A stretch of DNA of 64,000 nt from Spinacia oleracea (lineage: Eukaryota; Streptophyta; Magnoliopsida; Caryophyllales; Amaranthaceae): the NCBI RefSeq assembly GCF_020520425.1, contig NC_079487.1, forward strand, positions 130,780,385 through 130,844,384, read 5' to 3'. The notes beneath the pieces are model-generated. The model saw nothing but the letters and a program-made list of their open reading frames with translations. It was not told where the DNA came from and did not search any database. Both the position numbers and the translations under genes were made by a program. Positions 11,982-25,500 of the stretch are shown in pieces (position 1 is the first letter of the stretch; each line of letters begins with the position of its first letter).

Positions 11982-13301
11982 GGATCCACTAGCTTCAGCA
12001 CATTTTCACTTCATTTTCCGGGTTATAGAAAACCCTTGCTTCATACGTACTTTGTATAATTCCTTTCAAGTAATCAGATGGTCTATTGTATTCGAGTTTA
12101 AATTTCGTCTACATTATTTTTCCTTTAAAATAATTTGATTTATATCCCATGCCGAATTAAGGTCGAGTTTTTGGTCCTATAATGTGAGCCAGTCCAATGA
12201 CTATAGGATGCACCTGCACCTCCCAACCCCATGTCTGGTTAGCTGATCCCTGACACTATTTTTCTACTCATTGGCGCCTTCTTTTGCTCAATAGTTAGAC
12301 TGAGTAGTAAATTTACGTTTTTCCTCTTTTTTTTTTTTTTTTTTTTTTTTAATTTAATCCTAATTAATGAAAAAGTAATGTGAAATATTGGACCATCAAA
12401 ATATCTTTAAAATATTTTTTAAAATAAAAAATGCAACGGCTTATATAAAAGCAAAAATGTTTCCTAGTTGATCATAGATCACCTACGCCTCAGCTGTTGT
12501 TGGTAACACTGCACACCACCCTATGCAAGTACGTATCAACCGATTATATGTTGGTTTAATGGACGGTTGAGATTAGAGGTGAGAAGGTGATGGATATAGA
12601 CATTGACACAGTGGATAAAATCTTGCCACTCCCTTCCCTGAGTCCTGGTCTCTGTTCTTTCAATTTTTGTTGCTGTCTGTATTATGGCTAATTGGCTTAC
12701 CCTCTGCAACAACTGAAACGGGGGAAGGGGAGAGGGATATTTCATTCAAGGCACGATACCCAAGATTTCTTCATCCATTTTTACAATTTATTTGTACCCA
12801 TTGGCTAACTAATTACTCCAACAAAAAATCAAATTTTACATTGGACTTCAAGCAAGAGTTACGGCCATGTGAGTACATGTTAATTTTTTACTCTTCAATT
12901 TTACTAAGGTTGCGTTCTATTCTACCTGATTTTCACTTATTTTTCTTGAACTTATTTTATCCGTACTTATATGAACTTATCTAAACTTATTAAAACTTAT
13001 CAAAACTTATAAATTATAATTGGCCAACCCGTATTTTCCTGAACTTATCTTATTTGAACGTATTTGAATTTAACTGAACTTATATGAACTTGTGGAAATA
13101 AGGTGAACAAAGCAGGCCGTAAATTATATTCTTTCATGGTTTAAAATGATTTTTGCCAATTACCAAGGATTTCGTTTAGGTAATATGTACGGAATGTTAC
13201 TTACTTTTGATCAATTTTACTCCAGTGTTCAACCAATAAAAGTAAACAAGGTTTTGTTACAGTTCTACATACACTTGTGTTTTATGTGTCTTTGCCAAGT
13301 T

Positions 13302-13498
13302 TTTTTGGTTCTACTACGAGGAGCTTCCACCGCCTTCGGCGAGTGGACTAATCTCCCGCGGGAGTTTATATGGGTACCTCGATAGGCAGCATCCCTCCCA
13401 GTTGAGATTTTTTCTATTCCTAAGGCTCGAACCCGAGACCTTGATTAAGGAGCAAGAGGCCTTTAACCACTCATGCCAACCTCAATTGGTATGTATCC
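13302..13498 (-). mobile_element. tRNA-derived SINE
   Basis: On the minus strand the head reads ccaattgaggttggcatgag, with a polymerase III A box (TGGCATGAGTGG) and a B box (GGTTCGAGCC), and the element ends in an A-rich tail (aaccaaaaaaa). A perfect 10-bp target duplication TTGCCAAGTT lies at 13292-13301 and 13499-13508. From memory it resembles SINE families of Amaranthaceae. Confidence 0.87.
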
Positions 13499-14189
13499 TT
13501 GCCAAGTTATATCTGCAAAATGCCATTTTGTAAAGAAAAACATAATTTTCAATGTCCTTTGGATCATTTGTAGTAATAAATGTTTGGTATTATAGTGCTT
13601 AGATGGTATTACTAATATTAGACTCATTAAATTTTACTCAAGTTTAATTTTACTTTCTATTGTAGGTACGAGTGATTTTAATATTTTATGTGATTATTTA
13701 AAACTTGTGAAAAAGTTTGATAATGTCAACTTTTTTTCCAATCCACATTCACACTATTTTTTACACTATGTGAACCTTTTTTTTTTATTTGGAATATTCC
13801 TTTACCGGATCAAATACTACAGAGTAATAGAATATGGAGTCGAGTAAACCAATTCCGTATCACGAGTAGTAACTAGTAACGTTCATCAAACAAGTCGAAT
13901 AAACCAATTCCAACAATTCAATTATCAAACAAAGTCTTTATATATAAAATAAAAATAAAAATAAAAATAAAAATAAAAAGGTTGTAAAAACGTCAGATAA
14001 ATTTGAAAGGTAGAAAAGAGAAGTTTGAATAGATTTTGTCTTACACATTGTCGAGCACTAGATTTATTAGCCCTGATAGCAGGGGGAGAGTGGTACAAAA
14101 CCCAAGGTCGGTTTTGCCTATTTCTTACAAACATTTGCACATTTTACAACACCAAAAAAAACACAAGAAGAAGAAGAAGAAGAAATAAA

Positions 14190-17100
14190 ATGAGCAATTG
14201 GTTAGGATTCTCTCTCATTCCACACCCTCAACTCCATCACATAACTGATGATGTTCATAACTCACAACAACTAGAAGAAGTGAATTCTACACCGTCGTCG
14301 TCGCCGCCGCGTCACAATAACGCCACCTCCTTCATACCGCTCCGTTCCGATGATGGTTCCTTCTTTACTACCGCCCTCTCTAACGGCTTTCACAATCTTC
14401 CTTTTTCTGCTCCCAACCCTCAACTTGAAGGTACTTGCACCATTTATTTTATTTTATTTTTACTTACAGTAGTAACTTAATTAAGGATAAGGTTGCATAC
14501 TGTCTGAATTATATAACTTATCGTGATAAAATCTTAGAAATTCTATGTTCTTTGTTCAGGTTTTGATTTTTATTCAATTTGTTGCACCGGAGATTATTTT
14601 AGTGTCATATTAGTAAAGTTCGTAACTTTTTTATTGTTGTTTTGTTTTGGGAAATTAGAGTGGAAGTATGGGAATGAAGAGCAGCACCCAAAGCTGGAAG
14701 ATTTTATGGGTTGTTGTTACTCAACGTCTCAAGACCAAGAAAACAAGATGGTTATCAACGTCAATGCACTTCCCCAAGACCAATTCTCCTCAAACCAACT
14801 CCAAATCCAAACGTGCCCTTATCAAGACGGCGGCGGCGGGGGTGAAAATGGAGGTGTTATTCTCAACGGCGGTTGCTCACAATCGCTTCAATGCCATCAA
14901 TACTCATCATCCCCCTTCGACGGGGCCGCCATTTCCCAGTTCAAATCCTGGCTTAGACAAACTCCGCCGAATATGGGTGGCAGTGATGGTGGTGGTCAAC
15001 TCCAATCACTCTCCCTCGCCGTGAATCCAGTGGCCGATAGCAAGAAAAGAGGGCACTCTAAGTCGCTCAATGGCGGTGGAGAACTCGTCCCTAGAAAATC
15101 TCTTGATACATTCGGTCACAGAACATCTCAATATCGCGGGGTTACCAAGTAAGTTTTATTTGGGTCTCAAAAATATTGTCAAATTATTATTTTCTCCATT
15201 TCGAAAATAGATTTTCCACTATGGTTGACTTTTATTCCTGTAACCATTACTTTCACTCTTAATATCTCGAATCATGTGCAACTAAAAATTATAAAAAATT
15301 TAATATTTAGAAAATATATATTGAATCTAACCTCACCTCATGTGACTGAAATTTTCTTACGTATGAATCAAAAAAAATAGCTAAAGTCGTAGTGTGAATA
15401 GTGTAAAGAACAAATGATGCAATATTTTGGGAACGAATATTTTTATTTTGTATGGTTGCGCTCTGTTTTTAACATTAAAAAGTTGGGCCAGGCATAGGTG
15501 GACAGGAAGATATGAAGCCCATTTATGGGATAATAGCTGTAGGAAAGAGGGACAAACGAGAAAAGGAAGGCAAGGTTAGTAAACTTTTTTTTTTTGTTCC
15601 AAAACAGAGTACAAAAATTCTACACTATACAGAATTTTATTGCTTGGTTTTTTTACGACAAGGACAACTTTCATCGATGGGTGAATATTGGTTCTACATT
15701 TCTCTGATTCTCAACTTCATCTGTGCTGTAATATTCACGTGAAACTGACTTTTTTTTTCTTCCTCTTCATATTTCTTACTTTCTGGGTTTTGGAATTATG
15801 CAACGTTGCAGTGTACCTCGGTATGTGAAACTTCTTCAATTTTGTTTTCGAGTAGATGGTTAATTTTTATTTATTACATGTAACATAAAGTCAAATTGCA
15901 TGTACTTTTTTTCTGCTAAAATTCAAATTACATGCATTAAAAGAATAAAATGTTGGATATTATAAGTTATTAACCGATGGTTTTCATTTCTACTTGGATT
16001 TGTATTTGGAATCTAATCATATTTGATTTGTTAAGATTTATTGTAAAAGTTTCTAGGAATGATGCATCTCATGGTATCCAAAAGTGTTTTTAATCTATAT
16101 GGTTAACGACAATAATACAATGATACTCCTTCTGTCCAGAATTAATGGTTACATTTGAACTCCGATTACGAAGTAGTATATGGATATGGATGGATTATGG
16201 ACAAAAATACTATTCACATTTGTACTCTCTTTTCTTTTGTATTTCCCAACAAGAATTTCCAACACTCTTAACATACTAAGAAATGCAGTATAAGAGTTTC
16301 CTTAACCGTAAACGATTATGGATAAATATCATTAGTTCATTACTCAAGCCGGGATATAATTGTTGATTTATGTTCATGACAAAATCACACGTTGTTCAAA
16401 GTTGTTATATGTCATGAGTGACTACTCATTCTAATACTGTTTGTATAATTGTATGTATCAGGTGGTTATGACAAAGAAGAAAAGGCAGCCAGAGCTTATG
16501 ATCTAGCAGCACTGAAATACTGGGGCCCAACTACTCATATAAATTTTCCTGTAAGTTTTTTTAAAGTCAAACATTACTTAATTAAGCAAATAAAATGTAA
16601 CCTGAGTTGACTTTAATTATCTTTTGATGTTTACTTTCCTTTATCTAAAACCCAGATAACTGATTATGAGAAAGAACTTGAAGATATGAAGAACATGAAT
16701 AGACAAGAATTTGTTGCCCATCTAAGGAGGTACTTCCTTGTTCGGATATTGATGATTTGTGTTGATGAACTAGTTCAAATTACACTATTAATGCGACTAA
16801 TATAATATCGGACATAGAAAATACTTACACCTTACTGTTTATGATACGCGTGTCACAGACAAAGTAGTGGATTTTCAAGAGGAGCATCAATGTACCGAGG
16901 TGTAACAAGGTATGTACTCCATTATGTGACAATTGAAGTCTTGAACAATAATACTCCAAATTAAATGAGTACTCAATAATAGTGCAAAATTGGCAGCTTT
17001 TATATTCAATCATCAATTTCAAATAATTGGGGGTAAAATGCATAATGTATATGGATAATTGCATGTGAATAACTATTGCATTGCACATACAATTTTAGTA

Positions 17101-18062
17101 AATGAGTAAAGATAGATCCATCTTAAAATTTCTGTAATTGGCTAAGTTTGTTTTTCTTGTTGTTGCTTTCATAGGCATCATCAACATGGAAGGTGGCAGG
17201 CTCGAATCGGACGGGTAGCAGGCAACAAGGACTTGTACCTTGGCACTTTTAGTAAGCTTTTATCTCATTTTGGTATTCGAGAAAAAACTAATGATGATTT
17301 CATCCTTTCTCATCCTCGTGGTAACTAAAAGATACCTCGTCTGTTATTGTCTAAACCTTAAACCTTTAACGTTTTATGTAGTGAGTTTTTCATGATCATA
17401 TTCATGGCGTGCTTTAAGTTTTTTACAGTTTTAATTTACAATGAAATGCCATTCTTAAAAATAGTACATTAAAATAGCTCCTACACTAAAATTAAGTCAA
17501 TTTCTTGTTTCATTAATAGTTTCCTATGTTAATGTTAGGCACACAAGAGGAAGCAGCAGAGGCGTATGACATAGCAGCCATAAAATTCAGAGGCACGAGT
17601 GCTGTAACCAATTTCGATATGAGCAGGTATGATGTCAAGAGAATAGGGTCGAGCTCAACTCTCATCGGTGGTGATTTAGCAAAGCGGCCATCACCAAATA
17701 AGGAACTAACTCCACCACCACCACCACCACCACCACCTCCACCACCACCGCCTGCCCTAGAAGACCACAATGCTTGCTCTGAACCACAACCACTTGCTAT
17801 CATAAATGGCAGCGACAATGCCTCGAATAACTTGCCTAGTATTATGTGGAACAATCAAGGAAATGATCAAAGTGAAGCTCAAGACAACACAATGTCTTTG
17901 GTTTTACCTTCGAGAAACATTGATGGGAGCAACTCGTACTTACCATTACATGGTCAGAAATATGAAGAATGCACGATTAGTAATGATGGTGATCGCCTAA
18001 GTAAACATAATCTAGGTATTGTCCCTCAGCAGGTTCCAATGTTCGCGCTTTGGAATGAATGA
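14190..18062 (+). CDS. AIL1: AINTEGUMENTA-like AP2 transcription factor (AIL1/ANT clade)
   Basis: This is a nuclear DNA-binding regulator of organ initiation and meristem growth. Nine exons: 14190-14430, 14659-15148, 15492-15574, 15812-15820, 16462-16550, 16656-16729, 16859-16909, 17175-17251 and 17539-18062. Phases agree throughout and give 545 residues. The N-terminus [11 protein letters not shown] is the euANT signature, followed by PKLEDFMG and FKSWLRQTP. The first AP2 repeat runs from [20 protein letters not shown] through [20 protein letters not shown]; the linker is [20 protein letters not shown]; the second repeat runs from [20 protein letters not shown] to [13 protein letters not shown]. 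Exon 4 is a 9-nt micro-exon (V-Y-L in the first AP2 repeat), known from AP2/ANT genes. The tail has 14 consecutive prolines and ends FALWNE. SQYRGVT, THINFP and [13 protein letters not shown] point to the AIL1/ANT side rather than PLT/BBM. The exact orthologue is inferred. Confidence 0.95.
15186..15450. mobile_element. Degenerate Stowaway-like MITE in AIL1 intron 2
   Basis: The ends ctccatttcgaaaatag and, at the right, attttgggaacga are decayed inverted repeats. The interior (cttaatatctcgaatcatgt ... ttcttacgtatgaatc) matches the split copy at 2176-3045. It contains a single GTGTGAAT at the place where that other copy was hit by the hAT element. Confidence 0.65.
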
Positions 18063-19579
18063 ATTTGGTTGCATTTTGCTAGAGGATTATATATTAACAT
18101 AGGAAGCTAAGCTAAACTATTATTAGTTTTTGAGGAAAGTTAGCTACAGAAGTTGTTAATTTTGTGTAGGAAATTGATATGGTGCTGGGGGTTATGTTAT
18201 GGTCGTATAAATCGGTTAAATGGTTAGATTTTGTGCACTGTTATAACAATTGGTAATGTTGACATTGAATTACATGGATGAATGAGTTGGATGGTCGTAG
18301 TACTATGTAATCTTTGCTAATTTTGTTAGATGTGATTTAAATTGATCCGGGGTGTTACAAACTTATACTCCGTAATGCATTGTGTTTTTCCAACTAGCAT
18401 GTGATGCAGTGTTTGAGTGTATAAGTGACACACACTAAGGCTCTGTTCTCTTCAGCCAATCAGGAGGAGAAGCTATAACCTCTATGTAACAATTGTTGAA
18501 AAAATTTAGTGAAATACAGAGTAACAACTAACAAGGCTATAGAGAAATAAAATCTATTGTTGGTCTATTTCATATAATAAGACAAAGGCCGTGTAGGAGC
18601 CATCGGCCATGGCCTTGGTTCGACTCCATAGTGCATACAAAGGCTGTCTCAATAGTCAATACGAGCACCAAGCCAGGGCCCGGTGCTAATGTTAAAGGTT
18701 CATAATCTAAATGTATTAAGCTATGATCTCTTCGCCTGATCTAGTATGGTCTGATTGAGTCTGACTTTTTCTTATCTGATCATAATAAAAAGAAGTACTT
18801 TGATCCGTAGTATGAAGCGGATAATAAGAACAAGATGAAAAGAACATAGACTAAATACTCTCTAAATGACAAAATTAAAGATAAAGATGAAGTTTTAAAG
18901 TAAACTTTCTAACATTGTTCATAATAATTTAAATTTGTTAGATTCTCGTAGTGTAATACTCACATAAAAACAAGCTCAGAAATCAAATCTTATTCTCTCA
19001 CCAGTTTGACAATTTTTAGCTAATTAAGGTCAACCATTCCAAAGCAATCCTCAGTACGAATACTCCCTAGATCAAGATTTAAATTTATTTATTTATAAAT
19101 TAAATGTGGGAGCTAAAATGTCATATAGCTAGTGGCTCGAAGCCCAAGCTAAATAGTGGTGGCTAGTGTCCAACAGGTTGATTAGATGGGACAATGCAGG
19201 AGAGAGAAGAAACTGCAGCGCAGTTATGTGCGCAGAATAGCTAGCTAGCTCAACACTAGATAAACGCTGAGCCCTTAATTTTTCATTTTCCCCTCTTCCC
19301 TGCATTCGGACTTTAGGCTCATCTTTGATCGGATAAGTTTGTTAATGCACAACTTTGACCACCAATTTCTTTAACTACATACTATAAAAACTTATAAAAT
19401 GAAGTCAACAATATATTATATACTAGCATTTATTTTCATATACTAGAAATAAAATAGGGTCAAAGTAAATTATGTGAATAGTACAAAAAATCAAACTGGG
19501 TCGAGTCTTAAGGGACTGGTGGGAGTATTTGGCAGAATTGGGGTGATGATTGTTTCACTCGAATTTTACTTATTTTTTA

Positions 19580-19819
19580 CTCCCTGTGTCACATTATAAC
19601 TTTTGGGTCAAACTTTAAAATCTTTGGTCATGAATTCTCATTAGTCAATAAAAAATAAATATAGTCATGTTAAATCTTGCTAGATTCGCTTCAATATGTA
19701 TTTTTGAAATATCAAATTTTTATAATTTACGCATATATAATTAGAAATATTTAAGTTTTAAGTCGTGTCTTAAAGACCGCATTAAGTCAAATAAGTAAAT
19801 ATTTTAGGGACAAAGGGAG
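19580..19819. mobile_element. Stowaway MITE
   Basis: The ends are CTCCCTGTGTCACATT and, read inward from the right, CTCCCTTTGTCCCTAAAA, flanked by TA target duplications at 19578-19579 and 19820-19821. The interior phrase tcttgctagattcgcttcaa is shared with the copy at 38764-39022. Confidence 0.85.
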
Positions 19820-19972
19820 TATTTCACTTTGTATTATTTGAACTTATTAGTTATAAGTAGATTGTTGGACTCTGGAGATGTTACCTAGGCATAAACATTG
19901 TCGGAGTTGAGCATGATCGGACAAGCGTGTGATGCACAATCATGTAAAGACGTGAATCAATATTGAAAAGTA

Positions 19973-20277
19973 CTCCCTTTGTCCCGGAATACTTGACCTG
20001 TTTTCCTTATCGGGTCGTCCCTTAATACTTGACCTGTTTCTAAAAATGGAAATATTCTAACAATATTATATTGTTTCTCACTCCACCCCTATTAACCCAC
20101 CTACCCCTATTCCATACAAAAAATAATTAAAAATTCAACCCCTACTCTCATTTCCCACTAACTACATTAAAATAATACCCCACTATCAACTACTACCTAT
20201 TAAATTAAGTAAGTCAATTCAAGTCCCTTAAACTCTGTGCCGGTCAAACCGGGTCGAGTATTCCGGGACGGAGGGAG
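19973..20277. mobile_element. Stowaway MITE
   Basis: The ends are CTCCCTTTGTCCCGGAATAC and, read inward from the right, CTCCCTCCGTCCCGGAATAC. They are flanked by TA at 19971-19972 and 20278-20279. The 305-bp element has no coding capacity. Confidence 0.92.
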
Positions 20278-22580
20278 TATCAGAGACAGACCACACGACT
20301 GTTTAGGTGCACACGATTGTGTACCCCTTTGCCGAGAAGAAGGTGAATATCACACACGATCTCGTGGTTCATGACTTCGTGGTAAGCAGGGTAAGATTAA
20401 CTCTTATTAGAGTCATGCGAATATCTACATTTATTCCTAAATTTATTATTTTCCTATAATTTATTACACTTGAATAGGCTGAACTTATCTAGACTTTAAC
20501 ACCGTGTTTGGGAACTATTTTAATTTGGACATGTGAGAAAAAGTGGAGTACAACCGTAAAAATCTATAGAAAAGTAAATTAAATACTTTGTATGCATAAA
20601 GATGTGAAAATCTTATAATTTGTTTGGTGTATTATTATGAGAAAACTATGTAAAATAGAATACTCCGTATCTAATGTTGGGAAGAAGAAAAAAATTGATT
20701 TTTAAAATAAATGTTTAAATTTCAAATTGCTCACTTTTGAGGAGATCAGGGAAAACTATGGAAAACAACATAGTCAAAATTTAACGAAGAGATTTCCACA
20801 AATTTCCTCATATTTCCTGTTTTAATATTTTTCCATCTTCATATCCAAACAAGATAAAATTATGAAATGCTCTTATTTGCACACTTTAAAAGTTTTTATG
20901 TTCTGTTCTGTTCGACTTATATTGACTTCTTTCCTACAAATTAATTTAGTTAAATTCAGATAAATGCAGATAAGTTCAGATAAAATAAATGTTTTGCATA
21001 CATTTTTACACATAAATAAGTTTATTTCAGACAAATATATTTAAATAAGTTCAAATACGTAAAAATAATATAAGTTCATACAAAATAAGTCGAATAAAAC
21101 GGATTCTTACCCACATTAAACTCATTTGTAATTCTATTATCCCTTATTCCAAAAAAGAAATTATTTATTTTTTTTCGTGAAATTTAAGTTAATTTCTTTT
21201 ATGAACCTAATTCCGATGTTTTATCAATTTATGTTACTTTCTCGTATTAAAATATTTCACCTTTCCACCACAACCCCGTCTCCGTCTCCACCAGTACAAC
21301 CACCACCACCTTCACCGACGATATGACGCCTTCGTTTCTCATGCAATGCCAGTATGCCACTAACCATCATTTACGGACTTCTTAATTTTTGAATTTATCC
21401 ATTAAAGTACTATCTGGAACGACAGGATTTTAATGGCCAAAAACAAAAATTCATGATCCAAATTCATGATCAGGAGAGTAAGGTATGTAAATTCTTCTTC
21501 TTGTTTACGATTTACTTTTCAATCTATGGAGATTCTGTTGGCAGTGGCAGTGGCAGTGTTGAAGATAGAGGTTGGCAGAGGGCCAGAGGCTGCCATGGGA
21601 TGCTGATAGTGGCATAGTGTGGGCGGTGGTCGCCTATCTCTCTTTTGTTTTTTTGAAATTTGATTCTGTGTTGATTTGAGTGCAATTTCAGTGAAATTTA
21701 ATGCTTTGAATCTTTTTGCATCTTCAATTCTTGATAGTATGATGTTCAATTTTAATTGACTATAATGTTTTAAATTCTAGGTTTCATTTAGGTTTTTTTT
21801 TCTCCTAATGTTCTCGATTTTGTATTTTCTAACTGATTGTTTTAGCACAATCGATTATGATTGTGGGAGAAGATTGGCCTGATTAGGAAGATTTCCCTGG
21901 GAGGAATAAAAGAGATTTTTTTGGATTATGGAAAGATTGAGACAGGATTAGAGTTTAAGAGGAAAGAAAGAGAAATGAGCTTAATTAGGTTGAACATAAT
22001 TTAGGGGAGAGTGTGAAATTCTGCCCAAACCCGTCATTTTTGCGACCCTGGGCGGGTTATGTATGATCAACTTATCAATTCCTCTTCTGTGGTATCAGAC
22101 TTTCAGACAGCCATGAATCAATCATGGCGATCTCGAATGTCGTCTGCAAAACACAAGTAGGAGTAAATAACTTTTGTAAAAGAAGCCACATTTTTCTTTA
22201 AAGTTGGATTTTTTTCTACCTAATTGACAACTATTAAAGCCAAAAAGCATAATAGAAGCTGGCTAAGTTGAAATTAGCAAACTAGACTTTGTGTTGATGT
22301 CCATTTTTCAAAGTCCTCCACTCCCAAACTTTAAACTAATACGGAGTACAAAGTACGAATAATGACTATTACCAGTCAACAAATGAGGCCTGGAAAAGCT
22401 GAATGAAGCAATACTATAGCAGTTTAGCACTATAATTTACTAGCGTAGTGCATTTGTGTGTGTATTACAGATTTTTCTGTCAATAATATACCATCAAATT
22501 TGAATTTTCTGGTAGAGTGGGAGTAATTTTCACTACTACAATCGCGTAATTAACATATATTTACATTCTGTAAGTCTAAA

Positions 22581-25500
22581 ATGGACTTAGGAACAGCCAT
22601 GTGTGTTGCTCAAACCTTGTTTGCAGCGCTTGAATGTTCTGATCTCAAAGACATATGTTCCGTTGCTGGTTACAAGTCACAACTAGATCAGCTCCGTGGA
22701 ACTGTCTCCAGAATCAAAGCTGTGCTTCGGGATGCGGAGGCCAAGCAAGAGCTGTCTGAACAAGAACAACTCTATGTCGAGAATCTCAAGGATGCTGTTT
22801 ATGAAGCAGATGATCTGTTTGACGAGTTTGTCACTCTTGCTCAACAAAAGAAGCTCACCAAGGGTATCAAGGTGCGTCTGTTCTCTGTATTTAGCAAGTT
22901 TGGGGTTGCTTACAACATGGCTCAAGGGGTTAAGAAAATCAAGAGAAAGTTGGATGCTATTGCTTATAATAGTCAGTTTAGCTTTAACTTTGACCCTAAG
23001 CCGATCAAGAGTAGAAGGCCAGAGACTTGTTCCTATGTGTATGCAGATGATATAATTGGAAGAGAGGTTGATTTGGAGATGATTGTTGGTATGTTGTTGG
23101 AGTCTAATAATGTGCAATGAGATGTTTCTTTCCTTACTATTGTGGGGATTGGAGGGTTGGGAAAAACTGCTCTTGCGCAACTTGTGTTTAAAGATGAAAG
23201 GGTCAAAAGTGCATTTCCATTGAAGTTGTGGACATGTGTTTCTGACCAAGATCAAAAACAGCTGGACAAGAAAGAAATCCTTGGTAAGATTCTCGAATCA
23301 GCTACTGATGTCAAACATCATGATTCCTCGATGAATTTGGTGCAAAGCCAACTTCAGAATCAACTGGCAGGAAGAAAATACTTGATTATTTTGGATGATG
23401 TGTGGACTGAGAATCGTGAGCAATGGCGCGGTCTGGTAGAGTACTTGATGGGAGGTCAAAGTGAAAGTTGGGTTGTGGTGACTACACGTTCACAAGAGAC
23501 GGGGAGAATTATTGGAGATGGTCCAACTTACGAGCTCAAAGGATTGTCAACGAAGGATTCTTGGCGTTTGTTTGAAAAAACAGCATTTGGATCACAACTA
23601 TCAAGAGCTCTTCCATATGACTTGGCTAAAATTGGCCAAGAGATTCTTGATCATTGTGATAACATCCCTCTTGCCATAAGAGTGGTGGGAAGTCTTCTCT
23701 ATGGTCAAGATAAACGTAAGTGGCTAATGTTCCAGGAATTTGGATTAGCAAAGATCAAAGAATCCAATAATGGCATCATGCCTATACTGAAGCTCAGTTA
23801 TTATCACCTAGAATCCCCATTGAAGAGTTGTTTCAGTTACTGTGAAATGTTCCCTAAGGATTTTGGGATAGAGAAAGAGATGTTGATTAGCCTTTGGATT
23901 GCTCAAGGTTACATTGTACCAGACGATTGTCAAAGCATGGAAGATATTGGTGAGGAATACTTTTCGATTTTGTTGCGGAGATGTTTCTTCCAAAACGTGT
24001 GGAGAGATAAATCTGGTGATATAAAACGGTTTATGATACATGATCTGATGCACGATGTTGCTCTAGAAGTAGCAGGAAAGGAGATTTGCTCAACAAATAT
24101 CATCACCAGCAATACTGTGGATAAAAAAGTTCGACACACCTCTGTTATAAAAAGCGAATTTGCAAGGCACTCTTTCAACAAGACCTATATACGTTCATGC
24201 CTTGTTTTTGGTAGTTGGATACCGGCTGACAAGATGGACCAACATTTTGCTGATGCATTACTAGCTAATTGGAAGCACTTAAGGGCATTGGACTTGAGTT
24301 GGTCACATAAAAGTCTGCCAGACTTGATAGGTGACCTGCTGCATTTAAGGTATTTAAACCTCTCTCACAATTCAACTATGATAGTGCTCCCCATATCAAT
24401 TACAAAACTGTATAATTTGTAGACTTTCATATTAAGAGGGTGCCTACATACATTTATAGAGTTACCAAAAGATATGAGCAAACTAGTTAATCTTAGGATC
24501 TTGGACATAGAATGTTGTTATGGGTTGACTTGTATGCCTAGGGGAATGGATAAGTTTACTGCCCTTCACACACTCACTAATTTTGTAGTAAATGATGAAT
24601 TGAGTTCAAGTTGGAAGCAAGAACTAAAAGATCTAACGAAATTGAAAAATCGTCTTCAAATCAACATCTTCTCTAACAAGATTACAAATGTTAAGGAATA
24701 TGGTTCAAGGGAGGGAGGATCCCTGAGTACAAAGGAACATCTAAATTGTGTAGAGTTTGAGTTTTGTGAAGAGGAGGGTGATAGAAAAGGGCATAGCGAT
24801 GAAGCATTAGTGGAAGAGCTGCAGCCACATTGTAATATCAAGGAACTTGGGATGAAGGGATACCGTGGTATAAGAATGCCGGGATGGGCAAGGGGAGATA
24901 ATCTGGCAACGTATTACCCAAATCTTGTTGCAATAGAGATTGATAAATGTCCGAAATTGCAGTACTTGACATGCTTAGGAAACCTGTTGCATCTGAAAAA
25001 CCTGGATCTTAAAAAGTTGCTGAGTTTGGAGTACATTGGAAACGGTCAAACAGAGAATAGCATAAGACATACGAGAGCTGCTTCTACACAAGCTCAAGGG
25101 TCGTCTTTCTTTCCATCTCTTGAAGGACTTTTCTTATGGGAACTGCCAAAGTTGAAAGGATGGTGTGTTGAAGATAATGATCAGCTCGATATCAGCAGCA
25201 GTAGCAGTAGCATGCCACAGTTTCTGTTTTCTCAATTGAAATCAATGGTCATATTCGATTGCCAGGAACTCACAGCCATATTGCAGTGCCCCGTAGTGGA
25301 ATACTTGTCTGTATCGAATTCCAATAAAAGATTGCAAATTATTGAAAGGGTGATAAATGATACGGAAACAGGGGATGAGAATGGGGAATCAAGTAGTATT
25401 TTCTCATTTAACTTTCCTAAATTAAGGCATCTGGGGTTAGACATGGTGACACGGCTACCTTCATTGCCCAAAAAGTCTTTTCACAGTGTTAAAATTCTGG

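Larger units (their letters stand above)
10909..14189. other. ATG12 3' region and intergenic DNA
   Basis: The first few hundred bases are probably ATG12 3'UTR. Further on are an inverted-repeat element (11634-11981), a poly-T run (about 12331-12351), a gaacttat-rich MITE remnant (about 12905-13120), a SINE (13302-13498) and an (aaaat)n stretch near 13945-13978. No gene is recognised before the AP2 gene. Confidence 0.55.
18063..22580. other. AIL1 3' region and intergenic DNA
   Basis: No gene is recognised in 4.5 kb. It holds two Stowaway MITEs (listed) and several diverged aagttcagataa-type remnants around 20900-21110. A stretch near 18590-18700 has a B-box-like ggttcgactcc but no convincing A box or duplication. 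CCACCACC-rich sequence near 21270-21330 has no supporting frame. Confidence 0.55.

Noticed and set aside
17625-17640. Possible extra intron donor in AIL1 exon 9 (GCAG|GTATGA)
   Set aside because: The frame continues through it with YDVKRI, the family sequence, so no intron is used there.
17513-17854. Minus-strand frame with poly-glycine
   Set aside because: It is the antisense of the poly-proline part of the AP2 gene.
18594-18700. tRNA- or SINE-like stretch with ggttcgactcc
   Set aside because: No A box at the right distance, no cloverleaf and no flanking duplication.
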